Shown here in pieces: positions 35,001 through 39,711 of a stretch of DNA of 64,000 nt. Under the pieces are notes generated by a model. The model made no database searches, had not been told where the DNA came from, and saw nothing but the letters and a program-made list of their open reading frames with translations. A program made the position numbers and the translations under genes. The stretch comes from Monodelphis domestica (lineage: Eukaryota > Chordata > Mammalia > Didelphimorphia > Didelphidae). Location of the stretch: positions 442,449,895-442,513,894 of the forward strand of contig NC_077227.1 of the NCBI RefSeq assembly GCF_027887165.1. The letters run 5' to 3'. Every line of letters begins with the position of its first letter. Within the stretch, counting starts at the first letter, position 1.

Positions 35001-37132
35001 TATCATGTTTTCATTACACACTATTACTATAACAAATGGAGAAAATCTTTCAATTTAGGTACAAGCTTCTGATGGAAATAGAAACTGATGAAAACATTGA
35101 TAATTATAACGCCCAAGTTTTCCATGAAATATAAAAAGATTACAAGTGTAACCAAGGCAAAATTCACTTTTCTACTTAAGGGGGGGGGGGAGAAGTCCTT
35201 TGTTTCATCCTGCTGTTTTTCTTTCAGAATTAAAGATAAATTAATAAACAACTTTTAGGTACAATTTTATTTTTTAAAAAACCATGACACAAATCCTTTA
35301 CTTCCTGGAAAATGCCAAATAGCTATATTTTGTTAGAATGTATTACATTTGGCAAGGAGACTATTTTACTTCCAAATATCAGAAATGAAGAAGACAACCA
35401 AAAAAAATAGTTTTGTGTTTTAAGATCTCATTCAGATTATAGAGAGGGATATCACTTTGTCAATATTGAGATGATATCTATGGAAAAGTCCAATGCAAAA
35501 GACTGAAAGAAGCCATACTCCCCAGAGATATTGTACATCATTAGAAAACGGGTCAGCATTGGCTGAGCTCCACTTCAGGAAAGCCTGCAGTGGTGTCGCA
35601 GCCTCCCAACTCTCCTCCTCTATCACTATTACTACCACCACCACCATCAAGAAGTATTATTGTGATTAGAGACATGAAAAGGAAGGGAAAAGAAACACAA
35701 ATAAGAAACCGATAGTACTTTAAAGTGCAACCAGTTTCTCTAAGTGCTATACTCATAAGCCACAAGTGACAATATGACTTTGGTTTTAAGTCAGTCTTTG
35801 AAAATGTTATTGTCTGTCAGTTGTACATGGCTTTCATCAACATACGACACTAAGAACTGAGAAGCAGAGGGTTGAAAATGAAAAAGCTCTACAGGTTTTA
35901 CTTAATGCATTTTGCTTCTTGTCTGGAAGTAAAAACACATGAGCATTTTACACACAATATTAGAGCATTCTTCATGTTATAAATTTGGCACATCGATGCT
36001 ATGATCTAGACCTCAACTAGGAGACTTATTTTTAAAAAAAGAATTATTAGTGTAGGGAAGTAGTGTTATGAAAATGTTTTTCTTAAAGAAAATGGCTTAG
36101 AATTGTGTTTGTTGGTTTTGCTCTGGGTAAGAAGGGACTCTTAAAAACTGCATTGGCTGTGTTTACATATACATGATGTACTTGATTGTAAAACAAATAC
36201 TATATATCATGCTTTAAATACAGAATCATTTGTTTGATAGGATGAAAACTGATAGCACAAAGAAAAACGATATGAAAGGACATACAAAACAGGAAAAATA
36301 TATCTAAGATTACTGAGACACATTTTTTGTATATTCAAACCAGAAATCTTATGAGAATCAAAGCTACTGAAGGGAGTTTTTTTAAAACCCTACTTCTTAA
36401 TGGTAAACCATGGAAATCCACTCAGTAATCGAGTTCTCAAAATAACCTTTTATTAGACTAGTTCAAAAGTGATTGCTTTTAAATTTCATTGGGACACTTT
36501 GGTATAAGTAGTTTTAAAGAAGCAAACATTTTAGGTTTTCGGAGGTGCCGCTACAGCAGCTTTAAGTGCATTTCACCCAGGGTAGCTCCGGCAGCGCAGC
36601 TCTTGGGCATCTTTTCTGGCTGCACTGTGAGTGACAAAGGCGGCTTGCAGCAGCGGCAGCGGCAGCGGCAACGGCAACGGCGGCAGGGAGGGAGGGAGGG
36701 AGGGAAGTAGAGCGAGGGGGAGGCTTAGGCGAAGGTCTCGGTCCGCTGAGCCGGCCACGACCGTCCCTTCCTTAGGCAAAAGACCCAGGACAAGGAGAGA
36801 GCAGTTGATGCTCCCCGAGCTGATACAAGTGCGCGCTGAAGGGGAGCGGAGATAGACGAAGAGCTAGGATCCTCCAGGACCACGGAGGAGAGAATGGAAT
36901 TGAAGGTCTGGGAAGGGGTAGCGGAAGACCAGGGGTCCAGGCAGGGACAGGGACTGCTAGAAGGAGTGCGGGCAGAGGAGGCGATGTCTCGTCCCCAGAC
37001 GGGTCCCGCAGACCCTGGACAGCTCCGGAGGACAGCAGCTGGGCCCCAGCCCGCAGGGGGCGCCGTTTCCCGCCCGGGCGAGGCGGGCTGGCTCTTACCT
37101 TTGAGGACGGAGCAGAGCTTTTCCAGGGCCAT
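3383..37132 (-). CDS. NETO2: NETO2, neuropilin and tolloid-like 2 (nine coding exons, complete)
   Basis: Spliced CDS joins 37132-37099, 27141-27085, 25931-25791, 24735-24487, 22404-22360, 22273-22146, 18992-18764, 5450-5337 and 3963-3383. This is 1578 nt, 525 residues plus stop, with GT-AG at every junction. Seen: signal peptide about 1-26, CUB 1 about 45-159, CUB 2 about 177-292, an LDLa module with six cysteines at 297, 304, 309, 316, 322 and 331, one membrane helix about 348-370, and a cytoplasmic tail of about 155 residues ending SIDF. Known of the family: a type I single-pass auxiliary subunit that modifies kainate-receptor gating and binds PDZ scaffolds through its C-terminus; also reported with KCC2. 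Against remembered human NETO2 there are about 15 substitutions and no length change. The SIDF ending and [11 protein letters not shown] segment fit NETO2, not NETO1, which ends TRV. Confidence 0.97.
4391..4404. repeat. C14 homopolymer
   Basis: Fourteen consecutive C bases in intron 8, read directly. Confidence 0.95.
4703..4845 (-). mobile_element. WSINE1-like SINE, truncated, with 18-bp target duplication
   Basis: Reverse-oriented copy: 'aaaaccctta', 'gggctaggcaaa' and the CORE 'aagtgacttgcccagggtc'. It stops at 'gaaccca', so the tRNA-like head is missing. Target duplications TCTCATTTTAATTTTAAA lie at 4685-4702 and 4846-4863 and are identical, so the element inserted already truncated. Confidence 0.9.
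5337..5450 (-). CDS. NETO2: NETO2 coding exon 8 (LDLa module)
   Basis: A 114-nt exon, phase 1 at both ends, residues 295-332 plus one base. It holds all six cysteines of an LDL-receptor class A repeat: [23 protein letters not shown] and a final HC after PWDEN. The WDEN stretch carries the usual acidic calcium ligands. The acceptor is CCCTACAG| and the donor GTAAAG|GTGAAT. It lies between a 13.3-kb intron 7 and a 1.4-kb intron 8. Confidence 0.97.
6703..6862 (-). mobile_element. WSINE1-like SINE with internal deletion
   Basis: Reverse copy from the T-rich tail and 'aaacccttaccttctgtc' to 'ctcaatccactga'. About 30 bp between 'gaagtgtct' and 'ctaggcctgg' are missing compared with other copies in the window. 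Confidence 0.85.
7090..7690 (+). mobile_element. L2 LINE 3' portion
   Basis: Shows the L2 3' sequence order: 'cagtctggctatag', 'cctctgcctttggaaagctg', 'catgcccagaatgcactt', 'accacctctcaggg..atcattcctgac', 'attctcagcacttag'. Diverged. Confidence 0.7.
7731..7902 (+). mobile_element. WSINE1/MIR-like SINE, forward
   Basis: Forward copy: 'ggacagctagatggcagagt', a B-box-like 'gggttcaaatctga', 'gggcaaatcacttaacc', 'gcctagccctt' and 'ctaagacagaaaggg'. Its 3' end runs straight into the AT microsatellite. Confidence 0.85.
7903..7995. repeat. (AT)n followed by (GTAT)n microsatellite
   Basis: About 58 bp of AT, then about 35 bp of GTAT, directly at the 3' end of the preceding SINE. It creates false IYIYIY and MYVCMYVC reading frames. 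Confidence 0.97.
8040..8282 (+). mobile_element. MIR-type CORE-SINE fragment
   Basis: Pattern 'tcacttaccttggctgaatcatctcac', 'gatcttcatctgtaaaaggatggg' and 'aaattctacaattctatcac' matches the 3' half of MIR-type elements. Confidence 0.55.
8287..8494 (-). mobile_element. WSINE1-like SINE, near full length
   Basis: Reverse copy from 'tttttttttt aaactcttacc' to 'cacccagctgccccc', about 205 bp. It contains 'gcactgtgtattggttcc', 'gggctaggcaatgggggt' and 'tcaatccactga'. A TCTTTTTT-like sequence flanks both ends. Confidence 0.92.
9573..9761 (-). mobile_element. WSINE1-like SINE with target duplication
   Basis: Reverse copy. Duplications TCAAACCATACATA at 9559-9572 and TCAAAACATACATA at 9762-9775 differ at one base. 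About 30 bp are missing between 'tactatgtaa' and 'gggctagg'. Confidence 0.93.
11095..11570 (+). mobile_element. L2 LINE 3' portion
   Basis: Order typical of the L2 3' region: 'tctcttgctttcca', 'ttgtccaactcctt', 'caatggccttccatttcctactgaataaaatctgaa', 'attcaaagtctaccatgatcttagcccaacc'. Diverged. Confidence 0.65.
11570..11690 (-). mobile_element. Possible MIR/CORE-SINE head
   Basis: 'tcatagaatttctaaattgg' followed by 'gagaactcagtggttatctag' is like the '...agagctggaaggaccttagaggtcatctag' motif of marsupial CORE elements. The remainder is unassigned. Confidence 0.35.
13052..13070. repeat. C-rich homopolymer
   Basis: About sixteen C bases interrupted once by G, inside the L1 fragment. Confidence 0.9.
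13895..13950 (-). mobile_element. L2 3' end fragment
   Basis: 'cctttattaagtgcctactag' is the reverse of the L2 3' terminus. Confidence 0.5.
13950..14158 (+). mobile_element. Mar1-type SINE (CORE-SINE with RTE-like tail)
   Basis: Forward copy: 'tggtatagtgaataggata', 'ttgcctcagtttttcatcc', 'gggaaaaggaaatggcaaacc', 'atggggttagacatgactga' and 'acaactgagcaacaa'. The tail is the Bov-B/RTE-like 3' end typical of marsupial Mar1. It sits inside the L1. Confidence 0.85.
15841..16013 (-). mobile_element. WSINE1-like SINE, diverged
   Basis: Reverse copy within CR1: 'ttttttttaaaacgcttgcc', 'gggctaggcaattgg', 'gcaggggtcacaatgctag', 'tctctatccactgt'. Confidence 0.85.
16310..16508 (+). mobile_element. WSINE1-like SINE, full length, with 13-bp target duplication
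   Basis: Forward copy beginning 'ggggcagctgggtagctcag' (A-box-like) and 'agttcaaatctt' (B-box-like), through the CORE 'gtgtgaccctgggcaagtca' to 'ggtaagggtttaaaaaaa'. Duplications AAAGTCAAATGTA at 16297-16309 and 16509-16521 are identical, fixing both ends. Confidence 0.96.
17396..17552 (+). mobile_element. L2 LINE 3' end fragment
   Basis: 'agactgaaagctccttaagg', 'gcaggggctgtgcc', 'ccaacacagtga' and 'aataagtgtttgttgagtga' follow the L2 3' terminus in order. Confidence 0.75.
18481..18681 (-). mobile_element. WSINE1-like SINE
   Basis: Reverse copy from the ATT-rich tail to 'cacccagctgccccc'. Imperfect flanking duplication: AATATCTACTTATT before and AATATCTATATATT after. It lies only about 85 bp downstream of the exon 7 donor, in intron 7. 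Confidence 0.93.
18764..18992 (-). CDS. NETO2: NETO2 coding exon 7 (rest of CUB 2)
   Basis: A 229-nt exon, phase 0 in and phase 1 out, residues 219-294 plus one base. It encodes [20 protein letters not shown], then [23 protein letters not shown] and [21 protein letters not shown]. Cysteines in NECKRN and KFCSTV form the second CUB disulphide. The acceptor is ATTAACAG| and the donor GTGGATC|GTAAGT. Confidence 0.97.
20680..20840 (+). mobile_element. MIR-type SINE fragment
   Basis: 'gagtatagtataatggaggt', 'ttgggagttgggaaacctca' and 'cttgttttcttacctgtaaaatgg' match MIR in order. Confidence 0.6.
21465..21727. repeat. (TTCC)n microsatellite, about 58 units (GGAA on the NETO2 sense strand)
   Basis: Two uninterrupted blocks of about 29 tetramers each (21465-21582 and 21612-21727), separated by about 29 bp of CCCTT-type variants. 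The tract abuts the T-rich tail of the neighbouring SINE. The sense strand of NETO2 reads GGAA. Confidence 0.97.
21728..21928 (-). mobile_element. WSINE1-like SINE
   Basis: Reverse copy: 'ctaaacctttatcttccatc', 'actgtgtactggttcc', 'gggtttaagtgacttgacca', 'cctagctgcccccta'. Its tail side touches the TTCC tract, which probably grew from it. Confidence 0.92.
22146..22273 (-). CDS. NETO2: NETO2 coding exon 6 (first part of CUB 2)
   Basis: A 128-nt exon, phase 1 in and phase 0 out, residues 176-218. It encodes [13 protein letters not shown] and, after an acidic/lysine-rich stretch, [15 protein letters not shown], which holds the first two cysteines of CUB 2. The acceptor is CCCTCTAG| and the donor GCCAAG|GTATTT. 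Intron 6 downstream holds a WSINE1-like element and a long GGAA microsatellite about 220 to 680 bp from the donor. Confidence 0.96.
22274..22359 (-). other. NETO2: NETO2 intron 5 (86 bp)
   Basis: Very short GT-AG intron between the 45-nt exon 5 and exon 6. Its 5' side reads GTCTAG and its 3' side CCCTCTAG. Confidence 0.92.
22360..22404 (-). CDS. NETO2: NETO2 coding exon 5 (45-nt inter-CUB linker exon)
   Basis: A 45-nt exon encoding [15 protein letters not shown] plus the first base of Asp176, the linker between the two CUB domains. The acceptor is CTGTTACAG| and the donor CATCCCAG|GTCTAG. It is separated from exon 6 by an intron of only 86 bp. A second GT donor lies inside it (GGAG|GTATTT at 22381/22380) and would also keep frame; see findings. 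The human protein as remembered contains the full linker, so the longer form is the default call. Confidence 0.93.
23247..23427 (-). mobile_element. WSINE1-like SINE, diverged
   Basis: Reverse copy: 'accttaccttctgtcttag', 'gggctaggtaattggggtta', 'aatttgaacccagatcctct', 'tctatccactgtgctac'. Confidence 0.88.
23487..23709 (-). mobile_element. WSINE1-like SINE with G-run expansion and target duplication
   Basis: Reverse copy flanked by TGATCCCTT at 23478-23486 and 23710-23718. The usual 'aatgggggt' has become a G15 run at 23579-23593. Confidence 0.93.
23838..23950 (+). mobile_element. MIR-type SINE fragment
   Basis: 'ttagtctgggagtcagaaaa' followed by 'ccaggattcaaattcc' matches the head and B-box area of MIR. 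Confidence 0.5.
24487..24735 (-). CDS. NETO2: NETO2 coding exon 4 (second half of CUB 1)
   Basis: A 249-nt exon, phase 1 at both ends, residues 78-161. It contains the CUB calcium-site-like residues in [13 protein letters not shown] and [10 protein letters not shown], the cysteine pair ending in DRYCGV, and [19 protein letters not shown]. The acceptor is TATTACAG| and the donor ATTCCAG|GTAAGG. With exon 3 it makes a complete CUB domain bounded by phase-1 introns. Confidence 0.97.
24736..25790 (-). other. NETO2: NETO2 intron 3
   Basis: 1055 bp with one Mar1-type SINE (25345-25608). The stretch 24736-25345 holds nothing I can identify. Confidence 0.9.
25345..25608 (-). mobile_element. Mar1-type SINE
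   Basis: Reverse copy: 'cagtcatatccaactctttg', 'ttttcttagcaaagatcctg', 'gagtggttgccattaccttc', then the CORE 'aagtgacttgcccaaggtc', 'tcctgactccaggtctggca' and 'gctacctagctggccc'. The RTE-like tail at its left end is typical of Mar1. Confidence 0.92.
25791..25931 (-). CDS. NETO2: NETO2 coding exon 3 (first half of CUB 1)
   Basis: A 141-nt exon, phase 1 at both ends. It covers residues about 31-77, including the first CUB cysteine (ATQCGIWV) and the [19 protein letters not shown] stretch with the typical SPNYP motif. Asp to Glu at PESYPP is a conservative change from the human protein as remembered. The acceptor is TTTTTTAAG| and the donor GGAAG|GTATTT. A (CA)n tract lies 79 bp upstream of the acceptor in intron 2. 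Confidence 0.96.
26010..26056. repeat. (CA)n microsatellite, TG on the sense strand
   Basis: About 23 CA units, preceded by an impure stretch from 25992. On the NETO2 sense strand this is a TG tract ending 79 nt before the exon 3 acceptor. Confidence 0.97.
26560..26765 (-). mobile_element. MIR-type CORE-SINE
   Basis: 'cttcattttaccgataagg', 'aaactgaggcccagagtag', 'aaggtgacccaggaagtaa' and 'ggtcctttccagtaagccat' match the reverse of MIR-type elements. Confidence 0.75.
27085..27141 (-). CDS. NETO2: NETO2 coding exon 2 (signal-peptide core)
   Basis: A 57-nt exon, phase 1 at both ends, between CTTTCACTAG| and CCCAAG|GTATGG. It encodes [19 protein letters not shown], residues 12-30, which is the hydrophobic core and cleavage region of the signal peptide. 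It is too small to appear as an independent ORF. I found it from the expected protein and the phase-matched splice sites. Confidence 0.95.
28010..28605 (+). mobile_element. CR1 LINE 3' portion
   Basis: 'gatagctatcttaaaacagtc', 'ggaagttgttacagaaggc', 'attcccacttggggaaag' and 'gaaattggactagattcac' then 'ccttaaagtccattccaat' follow the CR1 3' end. Diverged. Confidence 0.7.
29041..29232 (-). mobile_element. WSINE1-like SINE
   Basis: Reverse copy with a small deletion after 'aaaaccctcat'. It contains 'cactgtgtattgtttctaag', 'gccagatttgaatctcagac' and 'ccacttagctgcccc'. Confidence 0.9.
29935..31170 (+). mobile_element. L2 LINE, split by a 0.47-kb insertion
   Basis: Left part to about 30182 ('cttctaactggcctccttgtc'); right part from about 30650 ('aataatttttctaatgcaca', 'gggataaaatacagattttt', 'cttccaaaatttggttcc', 'tctcttctgaaaggccttc'). 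Order agrees with the L2 3' region on both sides of the interruption. Confidence 0.7.
30183..30650. other. Unidentified sequence inserted in L2
   Basis: About 470 bp between two consecutive pieces of one L2. It begins near 'tgttagagatga' and has an AATAAAG on the plus strand near 30430. It may be an old LTR or another element; I do not recognise it. Confidence 0.35.
31235..31442 (+). mobile_element. MIR-type SINE
   Basis: 'agtatgacatagtggacaaa', 'ctcatttgcaaaatgagaat', 'aaatgggataatgtatgta' and 'gctttgcaaacactaaagca' then 'ctatataaat'. The last segment is the marsupial MIR-type 3' end. Confidence 0.75.
33715..33925 (-). mobile_element. MIR-type CORE-SINE
   Basis: 'cagattcagagttggaaggg', 'acttcagagggaatccagtc', 'tgaggaagttgaggcacaga' and 'gcactatgacatgcttcc' match the reverse of a marsupial MIR-type element. 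Confidence 0.75.
36648..36683. repeat. GCAGCG/GCAACG short tandem array
   Basis: Hexamer repeats with one shared variant (CGGCAA twice) in the CpG-rich start of intron 1. Confidence 0.85.
37099..37132 (-). CDS. NETO2: NETO2 coding exon 1
   Basis: Encodes [11 protein letters not shown] plus the first base of codon 12. The ATG context is GGGAATATGG, with A at -3 and G at +4, so it is a strong start. The donor reads CTCAAAG|GTAAGAG. The exon begins the signal peptide, whose hydrophobic core lies in exon 2. It sits inside the CpG-rich region. Reading through the donor stays open, but that continuation is intron. Confidence 0.95.
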
Positions 37133-37580
37133 ATTCCCAGCCGGGCCCCACCGCTGAGTCCCAGGCTGAAGAGGGGACTAGGGCGGGAATTGGGGGGGGA
37201 AGCGCCTCACGGCCCGACCCGGCGGCAGCTCCGCGCTTTCTCCATCTGCCGGGCGGAGCCGTTCCCCCAGTTCTCAGGTTCGTGGACCAGCCATGCCCGG
37301 GATCCACGGCACGCTTGGGGGCTGCCGGAGCCCCTCGACGGGCGTTACCTCCGGCTCCGCGGCGTTAAGTCCCATGGACCAGAGAAGCCGATTACTAGAG
37401 ACGGGGATTGGCTAAGGGGAGTAAGTTGAAGGGGGGCTAAGAGATCTTGTAGTCCCAGGGAGCGTCGGTTCAATGCAGGTCCTGCTTAGGCACTGACTCC
37501 CCGGAGCTTCTCCCTAGTCAGCAGCCGCTCGGGCTGGAATGAAGTGACGGTCACCCCAAGCCCAGGCTCTTTTAAGAGGT
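37133..37580 (-). other. NETO2: Probable NETO2 5' UTR
   Basis: GC-rich leader directly upstream of the ATG with no splice acceptor I would trust, so exon 1 probably extends upstream from the start codon. The upper limit is a guess set by the TTTTAA palindrome at 37567. Confidence 0.4.
37274..37375 (-). CDS. Candidate upstream ORF in the NETO2 5' leader (33 codons)
   Basis: ATG at 37375 in the context GGTCCATGG, open for 33 codons to TGA at 37274, 141 nt upstream of the NETO2 start. The peptide begins MGLNAAEPEVTPVEG and ends PGMAGPRT. A second in-frame ATG at 37294 has a strong context (GGGCATGG). It only matters if transcription starts above 37375, which I cannot show. It is unlike any protein I know; a regulatory role is inference. 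Confidence 0.35.
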   Translation of the reverse strand: MGLNAAEPEVTPVEGLRQPPSVPWIPGMAGPRT

Positions 37581-38759
37581 GAGCGCGAGCGCCGCGTGCT
37601 GGCTGTGCCGCCTCTGCGCATGTGTCCTTCCCCCGCTCTCTCTCTCTTCCCGCCCCCCACTCCTTGTCTCCTCTTTTAATTCCTCCTCCCCTCTAACCTC
37701 CCTCGGAGCCCGCGCGCTCCTCTCTGGGCAAATAAAGCCTTTCCATGGCTCGTGTCTAGCCAGCCGCTGGCTTATCCTTCCTCCCTCCCTCCTGTCCCCC
37801 GTTACTCCTATTCCCCCCTCCCCCGTCTATCCCACAGAGTTGCGTACGCGCGCGTGTGTGTGTATGTGTGTGTACACACGTTAGAAGACTAGAGAAGAGA
37901 GGGAGGGGGCGCCGTCTTCCCTTTGGCTCTTCAGTACCTTGTTCCGCTGACCGTTAGGACTCGGAGGTGGGGGATGGGGGAGGGCGGTGATCTCCCGTCA
38001 CGCGCCCTCCTCTCGCTCTGGGCCGCTCACGGTTAACGGCTGCCGGGCAAAGTAGCTGCCTTGGCTGTGGCGGCTCGGGGAGCTGTGGCCGGAGCCAGTT
38101 TTCCCGCGGGCGCGGAGCTCGCCTCTTCTCACCCCGTCTATTCCCTTGGTCGGACAGCTTCCTGCTGCAGCTTCAGGAGAGACTGAGGCGGAGAAGGGCT
38201 GGGGCCGGGCCCGGACTCAGACGGAGGCACTCCCGGGGGGACGAGAGTCAAACCTGCTCTCGTCTCTACACCTTCCATATTCTCAGCGGAGAAGCGGCAG
38301 CCAGCCTCGCGACCTGGGAGGAAAGCCCCGTCTGGTAATGGGCTGGCCGGGCTCTACGCTTTCTACCTTCTTCCCTAGGTTCGCGGGTCATCTGACCTTT
38401 GAGCCTTTGGCTGGGGACCCCTCCCCACAGTCCGAAGCCTCAGTGGAACTGAACAGGTTCGGGCTAATTCCCAGGAATACCCGAATGCCCGAGCAGTACT
38501 AGGGACTTCGGTGTCTAGGTCGTTATCTAGGTTCTCAAACCTAGAGAAAAACTTTCTCGATTCAGCTCTTGTTTCATGAAAGTCCCTCAATGGCCAAGAA
38601 TTCCCCGAGAGAAATAGCAAAACTAAGCAGAGATAGAAACTAATTGTGCATTCTATACACCCACGACGTCAATTTCCTTCTTTCAAGGCAAGAAATGCTC
38701 CTGGTTTTTGTCGGTCCAACCCCAGACTACATAATAAGAATTTGGATAGATCACTCAGA

Positions 38760-38935
38760 ATTGGATCATAGAATGTAGAGTTGGAAGAGACCTTAGAGAT
38801 CATCGAGTCTCTAGTGAAAGCCCAACGTTTTTATTGAGGCTAGGGGAGAGTAAGTGACTAACTCAAGGTCACAAGGAAAGCAGAACTGAGATGAACCTAG
38901 GTTTTCTGTCTCAAATCCATTCCTGAATCTTCTGA
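38760..38935 (-). mobile_element. MIR-type CORE-SINE
   Basis: 'ggatcatagaatgtagagtt', 'ggaagagaccttagagatca', 'gtaagtgactaactcaaggtc' and 'cctaggttttctgtctcaaa' match the reverse of the element. Confidence 0.75.
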
Positions 38936-39261
38936 TTATTTTCATTGTTAGGATAAGGATAGGGCCTGGACCTGTGATTTCAATGGTAATTTCCAAATCA
39001 ACACAGCTATGCAGTATTAAGTAATGTTTGTATAGTCTTGTTTTTAATATTTTAAATAATGTAGTTTTATGTTATAACTAGCATAAAGGAGAATCTCCAA
39101 GGATGGCAGGCTGCTTTACCCCAAATAGATACACAATATTCAGGTCACCTGCTAGGTTTACAGGATCCTTGCAGATGGACATCCATAGTACATTATCAAT
39201 AAGGAGTCTGTTTCTTTTTTGAAGATTCCATGCTGTTTTTATTGCTGCTGGGTGGTGTGGA

Positions 39262-39430
39262 GTGGTAGTAGTCTCTCTGAAGCTGAGAATGACGATTGTC
39301 TTTGCGCACGTGTGCACAAAGATACTTGTGCATGAAAGAGATTTAAGTGGAAAAGTCGGTGCACAGAGACAGTCCCACTCTCTGGGCGTTAGAAGCCTGG
39401 ATACAGTGGCACGAAAAATCGTACAAAGGA
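39262..39430 (+). repeat. Unrecognised dispersed repeat, copy A (5' part only)
   Basis: Shares with copy B at 55835 the blocks 'gatgacgattgtcttt', 'gagatttaagtg' and 'gcacagagacagtcccactc', in the same order. It stops after 'agtggcacgaaaaatc'. It carries a near-palindrome around 39297-39320 (TCTTTGCGCACGTGTGCACA...). I cannot name the family. Confidence 0.75.
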
Positions 39431-39589
39431 AGAAAAAGACGAGGTTTTAGTTCAGGGAATCTAAAATAAACCTGGGCCACTGAGACACATATTTAATAGT
39501 TAGTGAATAAGCTCACATTAAGTTTAAGACCATTTCTTACTAGAGAAGAGAATCAGGGCCAAAAATCCAGAGATGAAAGTAATCTTAAA

Positions 39590-39705
39590 GTAATGTGGTC
39601 CAAAACTTTTCATTTCATAAATGAAGAAATTGAAGTCTAGTCAGCATTTAGTGAATTGCCTAAAGTCACACAAATAGCAAACTATAATTATTTGGGTCTG
39701 GAAAT
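39590..39705 (-). mobile_element. MIR-type fragment
   Basis: 'catttcataaatgaagaaat', 'tgaagtctagtcagcattta' and 'gtgaattgcctaaagtcaca' match the reverse of the CORE region. Confidence 0.6.
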
Positions 39706-39711
39706 AAGAGA

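Larger units (their letters stand above)
27142..37098 (-). other. NETO2: NETO2 intron 1 (10 kb)
   Basis: Contains CR1, SINE, L2 and MIR pieces listed separately and ends in the CpG-rich region. The stretches 27142-28010, 28610-29040, 29235-29930, 31445-33715 and 33930-36540 hold nothing I can identify beyond AT-rich simple sequence near 34150-34285 and a G10 run near 35180. Confidence 0.9.
36550..38480. promoter_or_regulatory. NETO2: CpG-rich region with the NETO2 promoter
   Basis: GC-rich and CpG-rich against AT-rich flanks, covering the start of intron 1, exon 1, the probable 5' UTR and the upstream flank. It includes a GCAGCG/GCAACG array at 36648-36683, a GGGA run near 36688-36706 and pyrimidine-rich Sp1-like CCCGCC stretches. 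The transcription start is not visible. A palindromic CTCTTTTAAGAG at 37567-37578 could serve as a weak TATA-like site on the minus strand. That role is inference. Confidence 0.75.

Noticed and set aside
36725-37098. 135-codon frame starting at the NETO2 ATG and running past the donor
   Set aside because: Real exon 1 ends at GTAAGAG; the rest is GC-rich intron that stays open by composition.
37579-38502. Plus-strand ORFs of 101 and 118 codons upstream of NETO2
   Set aside because: CpG-island sequence stays open by composition; no splice-consistent gene model and no familiar protein.
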